From assembly GCF_000739815.1 (NCBI RefSeq), contig NZ_BBJJ01000029.1, forward strand, positions 1 through 64,000: a stretch of DNA of 64,000 nt, written 5' to 3'. Of this stretch, positions 8,199 to 17,154 are shown in pieces (the stretch's first letter is position 1; each line of letters starts with the position of its first letter). The notes beneath the pieces were generated by a model, which was not told the origin of the DNA, made no database searches, and was given only the letters and a program-made list of their open reading frames with translations. A program made the translations under genes and the position numbers. The DNA comes from Paraburkholderia mimosarum LMG 23256 = NBRC 106338 (GTDB lineage Bacteria; Pseudomonadota; Gammaproteobacteria; Burkholderiales; Burkholderiaceae).

Positions 8199-8237
8199 GC
8201 CTTGTTCGGTGTTGCCTGCGTTCTCCCTGCCCCGCGC

Positions 8238-9386
8238 TCACTCCGCGCGAACTTTCAGGCGCCAAAGCGATGTCATTTCAGCCGCCCGCGCATGGTAGAG
8301 CGGATCGCTGGAATCCGTGGCTTTCGGATGCCTCGGACGGATGTCCTCGCGCCCCACCACTTCGAGTCCGGCCTGCTCGATCATCTCCACGAGCGAATCG
8401 CGCGTGCGCAACCCGAGGTGCTCCGCGAAGTCGGACAGGATCAGCCAGCCCTCGCCGCCCGGTTCGAGATGATCCTTGAGGCCGCCGAGAAAGCCGCGCA
8501 GCATGCGACTTTCCGGATCGAACACGGCGTATTCGATGGGCGAAGCGGGGCGCGCCGGCACCCATGGGGGATTGCAAACGACGAGCGGCGCGCGGCCCGG
8601 CGGGAACAGATCCGCCTCGACGACTTCGACCTGCTCCGCATAGCCAAGGCGCGTGAGGTTCTCCTTTGCGCAGGCCAGCGCGCGGGCGTCCTGATCGGTG
8701 GCGACCACGCGCTTCATGCCACGCGATGCGAGCACGGCGGCCAGAACGCCAGTGCCCGTGCCGATATCGAAGGCCTTCTCCAGCGTTGGCAGCGCCGTGC
8801 GCGCGACGAGATCGACATATTCGCCGCGCACGGGCGAGAACACGCCGTAGTACGGATGAATACGCGCCCCGTTCAGCGACGCGACCTCGACGCCCTTCTT
8901 GCGCCACTCATGCGCGCCGATCAGACCGAGAATCTCGCGCAGCGACACCGCGGAAGGCTCGCCATCGGGCGCGCCCCACGCCTCCTCGCACGCTAGCCGC
9001 ACGTCGGGCGCGCGGCGCAGGTTGATGCCGTAATCGCCTTCGAGCGGAATCAGCACCATGCCTAGCGTACGGGCACGCTGCGCCTGCGCCTGCCGGTGCA
9101 GATGAAAGGCTTCGAGCGGCGAAGCGGGCGCCCCGGGTGGCGCGGCCTTGCGCGGCTTGCGCTCCGCGCGGCGCGCCATCGCCTGCAGCAGCTGACGCGC
9201 ATTCTGATAGTCGCCGCACCACAGGAGCGCCGTGCCTTCGCAGGCGAGACGGTACGCCGCGTCCGCGGTCGTGCGGTCGTCGGCGACGACCACGCGTTTC
9301 GGCGCTGGCACGCCAGCCTCGGAGCGCCAGCGCACGGTACGCGGGCCATCTGTATCGGGCCAGGTGAGAGTGGGATGTTCGGTCAT
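8238..9386 (-). CDS. Class I methyltransferase with NPPW motif (small-MTS domain)
   Basis: Predicted SAM-dependent methyltransferase of 382 residues. The C-terminal half carries the SAM-binding motif DIGTGTGVLAAVLAS near residue 200 and the catalytic motif VVCNPPWVP near 260. NPP[WY] is typical of enzymes that methylate a planar amino group, such as RlmG/RsmC (guanine N2) or PrmC-type enzymes (glutamine). The N-terminal half, about 180 residues, is not recognised and may hold substrate specificity, as in RlmG. The start was placed at the ATG at 9386 (MTEHPTLTW) because the 21 codons upstream look non-coding. Divergent from the large DNA methyltransferase; no link between the two is evident. 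Confidence 0.82.
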   Translation of the reverse strand: MTEHPTLTWPDTDGPRTVRWRSEAGVPAPKRVVVADDRTTADAAYRLACEGTALLWCGDYQNARQLLQAMARRAERKPRKAAPPGAPASPLEAFHLHRQAQAQRARTLGMVLIPLEGDYGINLRRAPDVRLACEEAWGAPDGEPSAVSLREILGLIGAHEWRKKGVEVASLNGARIHPYYGVFSPVRGEYVDLVARTALPTLEKAFDIGTGTGVLAAVLASRGMKRVVATDQDARALACAKENLTRLGYAEQVEVVEADLFPPGRAPLVVCNPPWVPARPASPIEYAVFDPESRMLRGFLGGLKDHLEPGGEGWLILSDFAEHLGLRTRDSLVEMIEQAGLEVVGREDIRPRHPKATDSSDPLYHARAAEMTSLWRLKVRAE

Positions 9387-9665
9387 AGGTCGGGTATTCG
9401 ATGCGGCGGGCCGGTTTGCACGGTGGGGACGACCTGTCCGGTCGCACAATGGCCCGCGGGTTGACGCCGCGGCGCGCCTTGAGCGGCGCCATCATATAGC
9501 AGAGCGATGCGGCGCGTTCCGCCCCCTCCTCTTTGCAGCCATCATCGCTCAGCCGCTCGGGCGCGTCGACCCGGCCGAACGGCATAGGACGCATGGACAT
9601 GCGGAAGGCCGGACCTGCGGCAGTAAAATGTGCGCCGACCGCGCCCTGTCCGACAGCAAGAGACC

Positions 9666-12425
9666 ATGCCACGAACCACCCAGCAGACCCGCCGCGCGCG
9701 CAAACCGCGCACGCGCCGCGCCAACGCCGGTGCCGTGCGGCTCGACGAAGGGTTTTACGCCGAATTGCTGCACATCGTGGGTCTGCAGGAGAGCGTTCAC
9801 GGCGCGAGGCGCACCGTCTCACGACGCGCGCCTCACGAGCGCTTGCACGGCTCGCTCATCGAACTCGCGCTGTCGCGTCTCGCTGCCGATGAATGCCAGC
9901 TTGCGCAAGAAGACCACTTCGCGCTCGCGTTGCGGATTTGCATCGTCTGGATCAGCCGGCTCGTCTTTCTCAAGGTGCTCGAAACGCGTCTGTTGACGCT
10001 GCACGACGACGATTCGACCTATGCCTTCCTGAACGCGCGACATATTCGCTCGTTCAGCGATCTCGACGCGCTGTGCAACGCCATACTCGGGCCCTGCGAC
10101 ATCACGCACGCGAAGCGCTTCGCTCATCTTCCGCGCTTCGACGGATCGCTCTTCGAGCCGCAGGATATCGAGCCAGGCCTGTTCGCCATGGGCGCCCTCG
10201 ACGAGCGTGCCACGTTGCCGCTTTACTCCGCCACGGTGCTCAGCGAGGCGAGCGGCGAGCGCCACGTGCTTGCGTATCTGCTCGATTTTCTCGCCGCCTT
10301 CGAGTTCTCCACCGGGCTGGCGGGGGGCGCCAGCCGACGCTGCCTCGACGCCTCGGCACTCGGCCTCGTCTTCGAGAAGCTCAATGGCTACCGCGACGGC
10401 GCGTGGTACACGCCGGGCAGCGTCGCGATGCAGCTCGCCCGGCCCGCCGTCACGCAGGCGGCGCTCAACCGCTTCAACCGCGCGAAGGGCTGGCGCTGCA
10501 CGAGCATCGATCAGTTATCCAAATCGATCGAGGACCGCGACGAAGCCCGCGCCTTGCTGGACTCGCTGCGCGTCTGCGACCCGGCCGTGGGCTCGGGGCA
10601 TCTGCTCGTCTCCGCGCTCAACGAATTGCTCGTGCTAAAGGTGCGGCTTGGCTTGCTGGACGCACGCGAGCGCGCAGCGCTCGGCGAGTGCCGTGTCGGC
10701 ATCACCGCGGATCGCCTTTGTGTCACACACGCGAATGGCGAACCGCTCACGCGCGGGTGCGACGACGAAGCGATCCGTGCAATCGAAGCCACGCTCTTTC
10801 GCGTGAAGCGGGACATCATCGAGCGCTCGCTGTTCGGCGTCGATATCAGCGCGGATTCGGTCGGCATGGCGCGTTTGCGGCTGTGGATCGAACTGCTCGA
10901 ACACGCGGATTTCACAGCGGGCGCCCCGACCGTCCTGCTGCCGAATCTCGAAACCAACCTCAAGCACGGCAACGCGACAATCAGCCGGTTCGCCTTCGAC
11001 GCCCCACTTCGCGAGGCCGCGCAACAGGTCGCGGACTATCGCGCGAGCACGGCAAGACTTCGGGCGACGGCCACGCAGGCGGCAAGGACCGCCGAAGCGG
11101 CGCGGCTCGCGCAACTGCGCGACGCATTGCGCAAGCGCCTCGATGAGGATGGCGAAGCAACGGCCCACGATGCCACGGCATTCGAATGGCGCATCGCCTT
11201 CGCGGACCTCCTCAACGACAACGGCGACTTCGAACGCTTCGACGCCGTCATCGCGAACCCGCCCTATATCGATTCCGAACGCATGATCAACGAAGGCCAG
11301 CGCGCGCTGCGCGAACGGCTCGCGCTACGCTGGCCGAGTGCGAAGGGCAACTGGGATCTTTACATCGTATTCATGGAGCTGGGTCTCGCACTGCTGCGGC
11401 CGGGGGGCGCGATGGCCTTTCTCACGCCCGACAAATGGCTGTCGAAGCCCTTCGGCAATGCCTTGCGCGCACGGCATATCGGCAAGATCGAGCGCATCGT
11501 CGCGCTTGGACGCGACGTGTTCGAACAGGCGCGGGTCGATTCGATCATCACGCTGTTTCGCGAATCGGGCACGACGGCCATCACGACGGCACAGATCGAG
11601 GGCGAAACGCTCACCGAGCTTGCGCAGACCGACAAACGCACGCTTGAAGCGCCATGGCCGCTCGACGCGCTGCTTTCGCCGCATTTCGCGTTCGTGCAAC
11701 GGCTCGCCGGTTCGCACGCCACGCTCGGCGCCTTGCTGCCGTGCGAGAACGCATGCGCGACTTCAGACGCCTACCGGCTCGCGCCGCTCATCGAAGAGGC
11801 TAACGGCCGCTTTCTGGCGGAAGGTCGCTATCGGGTGGTAAATACGGGCACGCTCGGACGTTATATCTCGCGGTGGGGCAGCAAGCCGATGACCTATCTC
11901 GGACGACGCTACGACGAACCGGTGGTCGACCGTGTGCGTTTCGCCTCGACGTTCGCAAACGGATACGGCGCGAAATCCAATGCGAAAAAGCTGATCGTGA
12001 AGGGGCTCACGCGGCTCGACGCGACGCTCGATCTCGCGGGCAACACGATTCCCGGCAAGACCACGCTGATCCTCCGCTCGCACGACGAGAACCTGCTGAA
12101 GTTTGCGGCAGCGCTGCTGAACTGCCCGCTCTCGGTCTTTCTGATCCGCGCGAAACACGGCGCGTCGAGCTACAACGGCGGCGTGGTGTTCACACGGGCG
12201 ATGATCGACGCATTGCCCGTGCCGGGAGACGCACGGGTGCGCGCAGAGGTCGCGGCGCGCGTGAGCCGGCTGCTGGCGGCTGCGCAGTCGGACGGTGGCG
12301 AGCCGGCCGTGATCGAGATCGCGCGCGAGATCGATCACATTCTGTACGCGGCATTTGGCTTGTCAGCGCAGGAAATCGAACTCGTGGAAAGCCAGGCCGT
12401 CTCTCTCGCGCGCGGGACGAGATGA
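9666..12425 (+). CDS. Eco57I/type IIG-like N6-adenine DNA methyltransferase without a recognisable nuclease domain
   Basis: Predicted DNA adenine methyltransferase, 919 residues from the ATG at 9666. After a short basic tail (residues 1-20) come FYAELLHIVGLQE and later VFEKLNGYRDGAWYTPG, blocks found in the central part of type IIG restriction-modification enzymes. SAM motif I is CDPAVGSGHLLVSAL near residue 302 and catalytic motif IV is NPPYID near 530. The last 250 residues resemble a TaqI/Eco57I-type target recognition domain. Full-length relatives are commonly longer, with an N-terminal nuclease region of a few hundred residues; here there is no room for one, because the neighbouring gene starts 279 bases upstream. 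No separate endonuclease gene is adjacent. It may be an orphan methyltransferase or a phage-defence remnant. Confidence 0.85.
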   Translation: MPRTTQQTRRARKPRTRRANAGAVRLDEGFYAELLHIVGLQESVHGARRTVSRRAPHERLHGSLIELALSRLAADECQLAQEDHFALALRICIVWISRLVFLKVLETRLLTLHDDDSTYAFLNARHIRSFSDLDALCNAILGPCDITHAKRFAHLPRFDGSLFEPQDIEPGLFAMGALDERATLPLYSATVLSEASGERHVLAYLLDFLAAFEFSTGLAGGASRRCLDASALGLVFEKLNGYRDGAWYTPGSVAMQLARPAVTQAALNRFNRAKGWRCTSIDQLSKSIEDRDEARALLDSLRVCDPAVGSGHLLVSALNELLVLKVRLGLLDARERAALGECRVGITADRLCVTHANGEPLTRGCDDEAIRAIEATLFRVKRDIIERSLFGVDISADSVGMARLRLWIELLEHADFTAGAPTVLLPNLETNLKHGNATISRFAFDAPLREAAQQVADYRASTARLRATATQAARTAEAARLAQLRDALRKRLDEDGEATAHDATAFEWRIAFADLLNDNGDFERFDAVIANPPYIDSERMINEGQRALRERLALRWPSAKGNWDLYIVFMELGLALLRPGGAMAFLTPDKWLSKPFGNALRARHIGKIERIVALGRDVFEQARVDSIITLFRESGTTAITTAQIEGETLTELAQTDKRTLEAPWPLDALLSPHFAFVQRLAGSHATLGALLPCENACATSDAYRLAPLIEEANGRFLAEGRYRVVNTGTLGRYISRWGSKPMTYLGRRYDEPVVDRVRFASTFANGYGAKSNAKKLIVKGLTRLDATLDLAGNTIPGKTTLILRSHDENLLKFAAALLNCPLSVFLIRAKHGASSYNGGVVFTRAMIDALPVPGDARVRAEVAARVSRLLAAAQSDGGEPAVIEIAREIDHILYAAFGLSAQEIELVESQAVSLARGTR

Positions 12426-12494
12426 CCGCGCAGTCGGGCGGCAACGTCGCGGCGAGTCGGCTAGTCTTGCTCATCTTCGCGCTGAGCAGACATC

Positions 12495-13445
12495 ATGGAA
12501 TGGCCCCGATTCCTGAGCACTTCCGACGAGAGCAGTGTTCTGAGGCTTTCGATTGTCACGACGTTACTGATCGCCTCCATCGGCATCGTGTTCGGCCTCG
12601 TTTCCGGGTCGTTTTCCATTGTGTTCGACGGCGTGTACTCGCTCGTCGATGCGAGCATGAGCGCAGTCGCGCTCGCGGTCGTGCGCCTGATCACGTCCTA
12701 TGCGGTCAACGTCGACCTGCCGCGCAAATGGCGCGACCGATTCACCATGGGTTTCTGGCATCTCGAACCCATGGTGCTCGGACTCAACAGCACACTGCTG
12801 GTGGGCGTGGCCGTCTATGCGCTGATCAACGGCGTCACGAACCTGCTGTCCGGAGGGCACGAATTGCACTTCGGCGCCGCGCTGGTGTACGCCGCGCTCA
12901 CGGTGAGCGCCTGCGTGACAATGGTCGTGGTCGAATCACGCGCGAATCGCCGGATCCACTCGGATTTCCTGCGCCTCGACATCAAGTCATGGATCATGTC
13001 GGCCGGCATCACGGCAGCGCTGCTGATTGCGTTCAGCATCGGCTACGCGATCCAGGGAACCGCTTGGGAACCGCTCACACCCTACGTCGATCCGGCGGCG
13101 CTCGTGCTGGTATGCGTCGCGATCATTCCAATTCCGCTCGCGGAAATCCGCCAGGCGCTGCTGGACGTGCTGCTCGTCGCGCCGGCGGACCTCAAGCAGC
13201 ATGTCGACATCGTCGCGAAACACTTCGTCGAGCGCTACGCCTTCGAGTATTACCGCGCGTATGTCGCGAAAGTGGGCCGCTCGCGCGAAATCGAGCTGTA
13301 CTTCGTCGTCCCGCCCGACATGCCGCCCAAGCGCATTGCCGAGTGGGATGTGATCCGCGATGAAATCGGCCGCGCGATAGGCGGGGACGAGTCGCACCGT
13401 TGGCTCACGATCATGTTCACGAGCGACCCGGCATGGGCCGAGTGA
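12495..13445 (+). CDS. Cation diffusion facilitator (CDF) family transporter
   Basis: Inner-membrane divalent-metal/proton antiporter, 316 residues with about six transmembrane helices and a C-terminal cytoplasmic domain. The metal-site acidic pairs typical of CDF proteins are visible: DGVYSLVDASM (TM2, around residue 45) and HSDFLRLDIKSW (TM5, around residue 155). The cytoplasmic part after residue 215 resembles the ferredoxin-like CDF domain. The exported metal (Zn, Co, Fe, Mn) cannot be assigned. It starts 69 bases after the DNA methyltransferase. The GxWHLEP segment after TM2 is typical of a less-studied CDF subgroup. Confidence 0.9.
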   Translation: MEWPRFLSTSDESSVLRLSIVTTLLIASIGIVFGLVSGSFSIVFDGVYSLVDASMSAVALAVVRLITSYAVNVDLPRKWRDRFTMGFWHLEPMVLGLNSTLLVGVAVYALINGVTNLLSGGHELHFGAALVYAALTVSACVTMVVVESRANRRIHSDFLRLDIKSWIMSAGITAALLIAFSIGYAIQGTAWEPLTPYVDPAALVLVCVAIIPIPLAEIRQALLDVLLVAPADLKQHVDIVAKHFVERYAFEYYRAYVAKVGRSREIELYFVVPPDMPPKRIAEWDVIRDEIGRAIGGDESHRWLTIMFTSDPAWAE

Positions 13446-13488
13446 GGTCCATAGCGGGAGCGATGAAGAAAGTGGGGGCAAGAAAGCA

Positions 13489-13521
13489 CAAAGGGTTACG
13501 TGAACTTCACGTAACCCTTTG
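13489..13521. terminator. 16-base perfect palindromic hairpin between the CDF gene and tRNA-Thr
   Basis: CAAAGGGTTACGTGAA (13489-13504) pairs perfectly with TTCACGTAACCCTTTG (13506-13521) around a single base. On the minus strand a T-rich stretch (TTTGTGCTTTCTT) follows, so it can end tRNA-Thr transcription; on the plus strand it can end the CDF gene. Confidence 0.7.
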
Positions 13522-13528
13522 TTGAGTT

Positions 13529-13604
<76 letters not shown>

Positions 13605-13622
13605 GTAGCCCGCTATTCTACT

Positions 13623-14129
13623 TCATTTCACGATCTTGAGGTGCCCTTTGCCGCCCTTGTTGCCGCCGTCGTCATCTTTGTCGACAGCGGGGGAGGCGAC
13701 CGGCGCGACCGGCGCGGCGGGTGCCGAAGGCTGCCCGGCGGCCTCGTCGCGCACTTCGTGCGCCTCTGCCTCTTCGTGATCCTCGGAGGACAGCACATCG
13801 GCGGCGTCGCCCGGCGGCGACTCGACCGGGAACGCCATGCCTTGCCCGTTCTCGCGCGCGTAGATGGCGAGCACGTTCGGCACAGGCACCTCGATCTTGT
13901 GCGATTTGCCCGAGAAGCGCGCGTGGAACTCGATCATCTCGTTGCCCATCTGCAGCTGGCTCGTCGCCTCGAAGCTGATGTTCAGCACAATCTCGCCGTC
14001 GCGCACGAACTGGCGCGGCACGCGCGTGCGGTTGTCGACCCGCACCGCGATATGCGGCGTAAAGCCGTTGTCGGTGCACCACTCGTACAGCGCGCGCAGC
14101 AGATAAGGCTTGGTGGAAATCTCTTGCAT
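13623..14129 (-). CDS. sspB: ClpXP protease specificity-enhancing factor SspB
   Basis: Adaptor that binds ssrA-tagged polypeptides and tethers them to ClpX for degradation. It has 168 residues, with the conserved N-terminal fold STKPYLLRALYEWCTDNGFTPH and GEIVLNISFEATSQL, and FSGKSHKIEVPVPNVLAIYAREN. An Ala/Pro/acidic linker follows and the C-terminus is basic (KGGKGHLKIVK), which in E. coli is the ClpX-docking tail. The start is the ATG at 14129 with AAAGGA upstream; two in-frame TTG codons just upstream are less likely. Transcribed behind sspA with a 79-base gap, the classical sspAB arrangement. Confidence 0.95.
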   Translation of the reverse strand: MQEISTKPYLLRALYEWCTDNGFTPHIAVRVDNRTRVPRQFVRDGEIVLNISFEATSQLQMGNEMIEFHARFSGKSHKIEVPVPNVLAIYARENGQGMAFPVESPPGDAADVLSSEDHEEAEAHEVRDEAAGQPSAPAAPVAPVASPAVDKDDDGGNKGGKGHLKIVK

Positions 14130-14208
14130 CAACAATCCTTTCGCGAGGCGGCGTCACGCCCACGCCGTGCACGCCACCTCTGTTACCCGCAAACCGCCGG
14201 GATACTGC

Positions 14209-14820
14209 TTAACGACGCATGACCTTTTCGGACGGCGTCAGCGCTTCGATGTACGCCGGACGGCTGAAGATACGCTCGGCGTACTTCATGAGCGGCGCGG
14301 CGTTCTTCGAGAGTTCGATGCCGTAATGGTCGAGGCGCCACAGCAGCGGGGCGATCGCGACGTCGAGCATCGAGAACTCTTCGCCCAGCATGTACTTGTT
14401 CTTCAGGAAGATCGGCGCGAGCTGCGTGAGGCGGTCGCGAATCGCGAGGCGCGCCTTCTCGTGGTTCTTCTCGGCGGCCTTGCCCTTCTCGTTTTCGAGC
14501 GTGCTCACGTGCACGAACAGTTCCTTCTCGAAGTTGAGCAGGAACAGGCGCGCGCGGGCGCGCTGGACCGGATCGGCCGGCATGAGCTGCGGGTGCGGGA
14601 AGCGCTCGTCGATGTACTCGTTGATGATGTTCGACTCGTACAGGATCAGATCGCGCTCGACGAGAATCGGCACCTGACCGTACGGATTCATCACGGCGAT
14701 GTCTTCCGGTTTGTTGAACAGGTCGACGTCGCGGATTTCGAAGTCCATGCCCTTTTCGAACAACACCAGCCGGCAACGCTGGGAGAACGGGCAGGTAGTG
14801 CCGGAGTACAGAACCATCAT
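14209..14820 (-). CDS. sspA: Stringent starvation protein A, glutathione S-transferase fold
   Basis: RNA-polymerase-associated protein with a GST fold; in E. coli it contributes to stationary-phase and acid survival and to phage P1 late transcription. It has 203 residues: thioredoxin-like N-terminal domain (YSGTTCPFSQRCRLVLFEKG, then NPYGQVPILVERDL) and all-helical C-terminal domain (IAPLLWRLDHYGIEL). Two consecutive ATG codons (14820, 14817) follow GAGGAAA. First gene of the sspAB pair, downstream of petABC on the same strand with a 114-base gap. The GST signature alone cannot exclude a true transferase, but gene order favours SspA. Confidence 0.94.
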   Translation of the reverse strand: MMVLYSGTTCPFSQRCRLVLFEKGMDFEIRDVDLFNKPEDIAVMNPYGQVPILVERDLILYESNIINEYIDERFPHPQLMPADPVQRARARLFLLNFEKELFVHVSTLENEKGKAAEKNHEKARLAIRDRLTQLAPIFLKNKYMLGEEFSMLDVAIAPLLWRLDHYGIELSKNAAPLMKYAERIFSRPAYIEALTPSEKVMRR

Positions 14821-14934
14821 GATTTACATTTCCTCAATAAACCCAAAAGGCCAGCGGGCGAAAAAACCGCCAGACGGTCGCTGAACCGTCAGACGGCTTC
14901 TCGTCGCACCGGCCCCACGTCGGTCAGGACGTGC

Positions 14935-15735
14935 CTATTTGATATCTTTCCAGTACGCGGCGTTCAATCGCCACGCGAAAAAGCTCAGGACGCCAAGGAA
15001 CAGGAGCACCCACACGCCAAGCTGCCTGCGGGTTTTCTGCTCCGGCTCGGCCATCCAGCCAAGGTATGCCACCAGGTCGGCCACGTCGGCATCATAATCC
15101 ACCGGCGAGAGCGTTCCGGGCTTGACCTGCTGGAACCCCGTGAAGCGGCGGACCTTTTCCCCGGTTTCCTCGTCCGTCGTATTCTCGTACTTCGCCGTGC
15201 GGATGCCTTGCAACTGCCACAGCACGTGCGGCATGCTCACGTTTTCGAACACCAGATTGTTCCAGCCGGTCGGCCGCGTGTCGTCGCGGTAGAAACTGCG
15301 CAGGTACGTGTACAGCCAGTCACGCCCTTTCGCCCGCGCTTCCACGGAGAGGTCCGGCGGCGGCACGCCGAACCACGCCTGGGCGTCGTCCGGGCGCATC
15401 GCGATGGACATCGTGTTGCCGACCTTGTCGGTCGTAAACAACAGATTATCTTCGATTTGCTTCTGCGGAATGCCGAGATCCTGCAAACGGCTGTAGCGCA
15501 TCAAGTTCGCACTATGGCAATTCAGGCAATAGTTTACAAACAATTGGGCGCCGTGTTGCAGCGAAGCAAGATTTTCGCCGTTATCGGGTGCGCGGTCGAG
15601 CGGAATGTTTTCCTGTGCCGCCACGGATCCCGCCCCGACGGCGCATGACAGCGCCAGAGCAGCCAGGGCGGCCCGCATGCCGGCGGCCCGTACGCTCATC
15701 TTCGCGAGTGTCGAAAAGAGAGTTTTTCCCGTCAT
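14935..15735 (-). CDS. petC: Cytochrome c1 of the cytochrome bc1 complex
   Basis: Membrane-anchored c-type cytochrome that passes electrons from the Rieske protein to a soluble cytochrome c. It has 266 residues from the ATG at 15735: a signal sequence ending near AGSVAAQ, haem-binding CLNCH near residue 70, a Met-ligand region (NVSMPHVLW) and one C-terminal helix (LGVWVLLFLGVLSFFAW). Six codons upstream an in-frame alternative start exists (15753), but it would abut the cytochrome b stop codon, so 15735 is preferred. Last gene of petABC. The haem needs the Ccm pathway, which is not in this window. Confidence 0.96.
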   Translation of the reverse strand: MTGKTLFSTLAKMSVRAAGMRAALAALALSCAVGAGSVAAQENIPLDRAPDNGENLASLQHGAQLFVNYCLNCHSANLMRYSRLQDLGIPQKQIEDNLLFTTDKVGNTMSIAMRPDDAQAWFGVPPPDLSVEARAKGRDWLYTYLRSFYRDDTRPTGWNNLVFENVSMPHVLWQLQGIRTAKYENTTDEETGEKVRRFTGFQQVKPGTLSPVDYDADVADLVAYLGWMAEPEQKTRRQLGVWVLLFLGVLSFFAWRLNAAYWKDIK

Positions 15736-15753
15736 GTTTTCCTCGCTCGTCAA

Positions 15754-17154
15754 TTAATGGGGCTTGAACCGCACGCGCTCGGGTGGCTGCTTGAAGGTGC
15801 CAAGCGGCGTCCAGAACGGCATGCCGAGGAAGAACGCGAGATAGACGAGCGCGCAAATCTGGGCAATCAGCGTGGCCGCCGGCGATGGCGGCTTCGTGCC
15901 CAGGAAGGCGAGCGTCAGGAACGCGAGCACGAAGATCCCGAGGAACACCTTGTGGAAGAGCGGCCGGTAGCGGATCGACTTCACCGGCGAGCGGTCGAGC
16001 CACGGCAGGAAGAAGAGCGAGATCACCGCTGTGCCCATCACCACCACGCCCCAGAACTTCGACTCGGTGAAGTACATCGCGAGAATCACGAGCACCGCCA
16101 GCACCGGCAGCCCTGCGCGCCATTTGCCGCGCGCGCGCACGAGCGCAAGCAGGCCGAGCAGCGCGATCACGACCATCAGCACGATCTTGAACGGGTCGGT
16201 GGTGGCGCGCAGCATCGCGTAGAACGCCGTGAAGTACCAGACCGGCGCGATCTCGGGCGGCGTCTGCAGCGGATTGGCGGGCACGAAGTTATTCGATTCC
16301 AGGAAGTACCCGCCCATTTCCGGCGCGAAGAACACGATCGCCGCGAAGATCAACAGGAAGATGCACACGCCCATGAAGTCGTGCACAGAGTAGTACGGAT
16401 GGAACGGAATGCCGTCGAGCGGCACGCCGTTCGCGTCCTTTTTCTCCTTGATCTCGATGCCGTCCGGGTTGTTCGAGCCCACTTCGTGCAGCGCGATGAT
16501 GTGGCAGATCACGAGCCCGATCAGCACGAGCGGTATGGCGACCACGTGGAACGCGAAAAAGCGGTTCAGCGTGACGTCGGACACCACGTAGTCGCCGCGA
16601 ATCCACAGCGAGAGGTCCGGGCCAATGAAGGGGATCGCCGAGAACAGATTCACGATCACCTGCGCGCCCCAGAACGACATCTGGCCCCATGGCAGCAGGT
16701 AACCGAAGAACGCCTCGGCCATCAGGCAGAGAAAAATCGCGCAGCCGAAGATCCACACGAGCTCGCGCGGCTTGCGGTATGAGCCGTACAAAAGCCCGCG
16801 GAACATGTGCAGATACACGACCACGAAGAACATCGAAGCGCCCGTGGAGTGCATGTAGCGGATGAGCCAGCCCCATGGCACCTCGCGCATGATGTACTCG
16901 ACCGATGCGAATGCGAGCGTCGCATCGGGCTTGTAGTTCATGGTGAGGAAGATGCCGGTGACGATCTGGTTCACCAGCACGAGCAGCGCCAGCGAGCCGA
17001 AGAAGTACCAGAAGTTGAAGTTCTTCGGCGCGTAGTACTCGGAAAGGTGCGCGCGCCAGGCCGAAGTCATCGGAAAGCGCTTGTCGATCCAGCCTTGCAG
17101 GCCGGAAGATGCGCCGGTTGTTTCCACCACGTCCTTTTCGGTTCCCGTCGCCAT
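15754..17154 (-). CDS. petB: Cytochrome b of the cytochrome bc1 complex
   Basis: Eight-helix membrane subunit with two b haems and the quinol-oxidising and quinone-reducing sites. At 466 residues it is full-length, with b6 and subunit-IV-like parts fused. Haem histidines are visible in YMHSTGASMFFVVVYLHM and FFAFHVVAIPLVLIGLVICH. The Qo motif reads PVWY near residue 300 instead of the mitochondrial PEWY. The start at 17154 overlaps the petA stop by one base (TGATG), so translation is coupled. The open frame extends upstream to 17553, but that part is antisense-like composition within petA and was rejected. Confidence 0.97.
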   Translation of the reverse strand: MATGTEKDVVETTGASSGLQGWIDKRFPMTSAWRAHLSEYYAPKNFNFWYFFGSLALLVLVNQIVTGIFLTMNYKPDATLAFASVEYIMREVPWGWLIRYMHSTGASMFFVVVYLHMFRGLLYGSYRKPRELVWIFGCAIFLCLMAEAFFGYLLPWGQMSFWGAQVIVNLFSAIPFIGPDLSLWIRGDYVVSDVTLNRFFAFHVVAIPLVLIGLVICHIIALHEVGSNNPDGIEIKEKKDANGVPLDGIPFHPYYSVHDFMGVCIFLLIFAAIVFFAPEMGGYFLESNNFVPANPLQTPPEIAPVWYFTAFYAMLRATTDPFKIVLMVVIALLGLLALVRARGKWRAGLPVLAVLVILAMYFTESKFWGVVVMGTAVISLFFLPWLDRSPVKSIRYRPLFHKVFLGIFVLAFLTLAFLGTKPPSPAATLIAQICALVYLAFFLGMPFWTPLGTFKQPPERVRFKPH

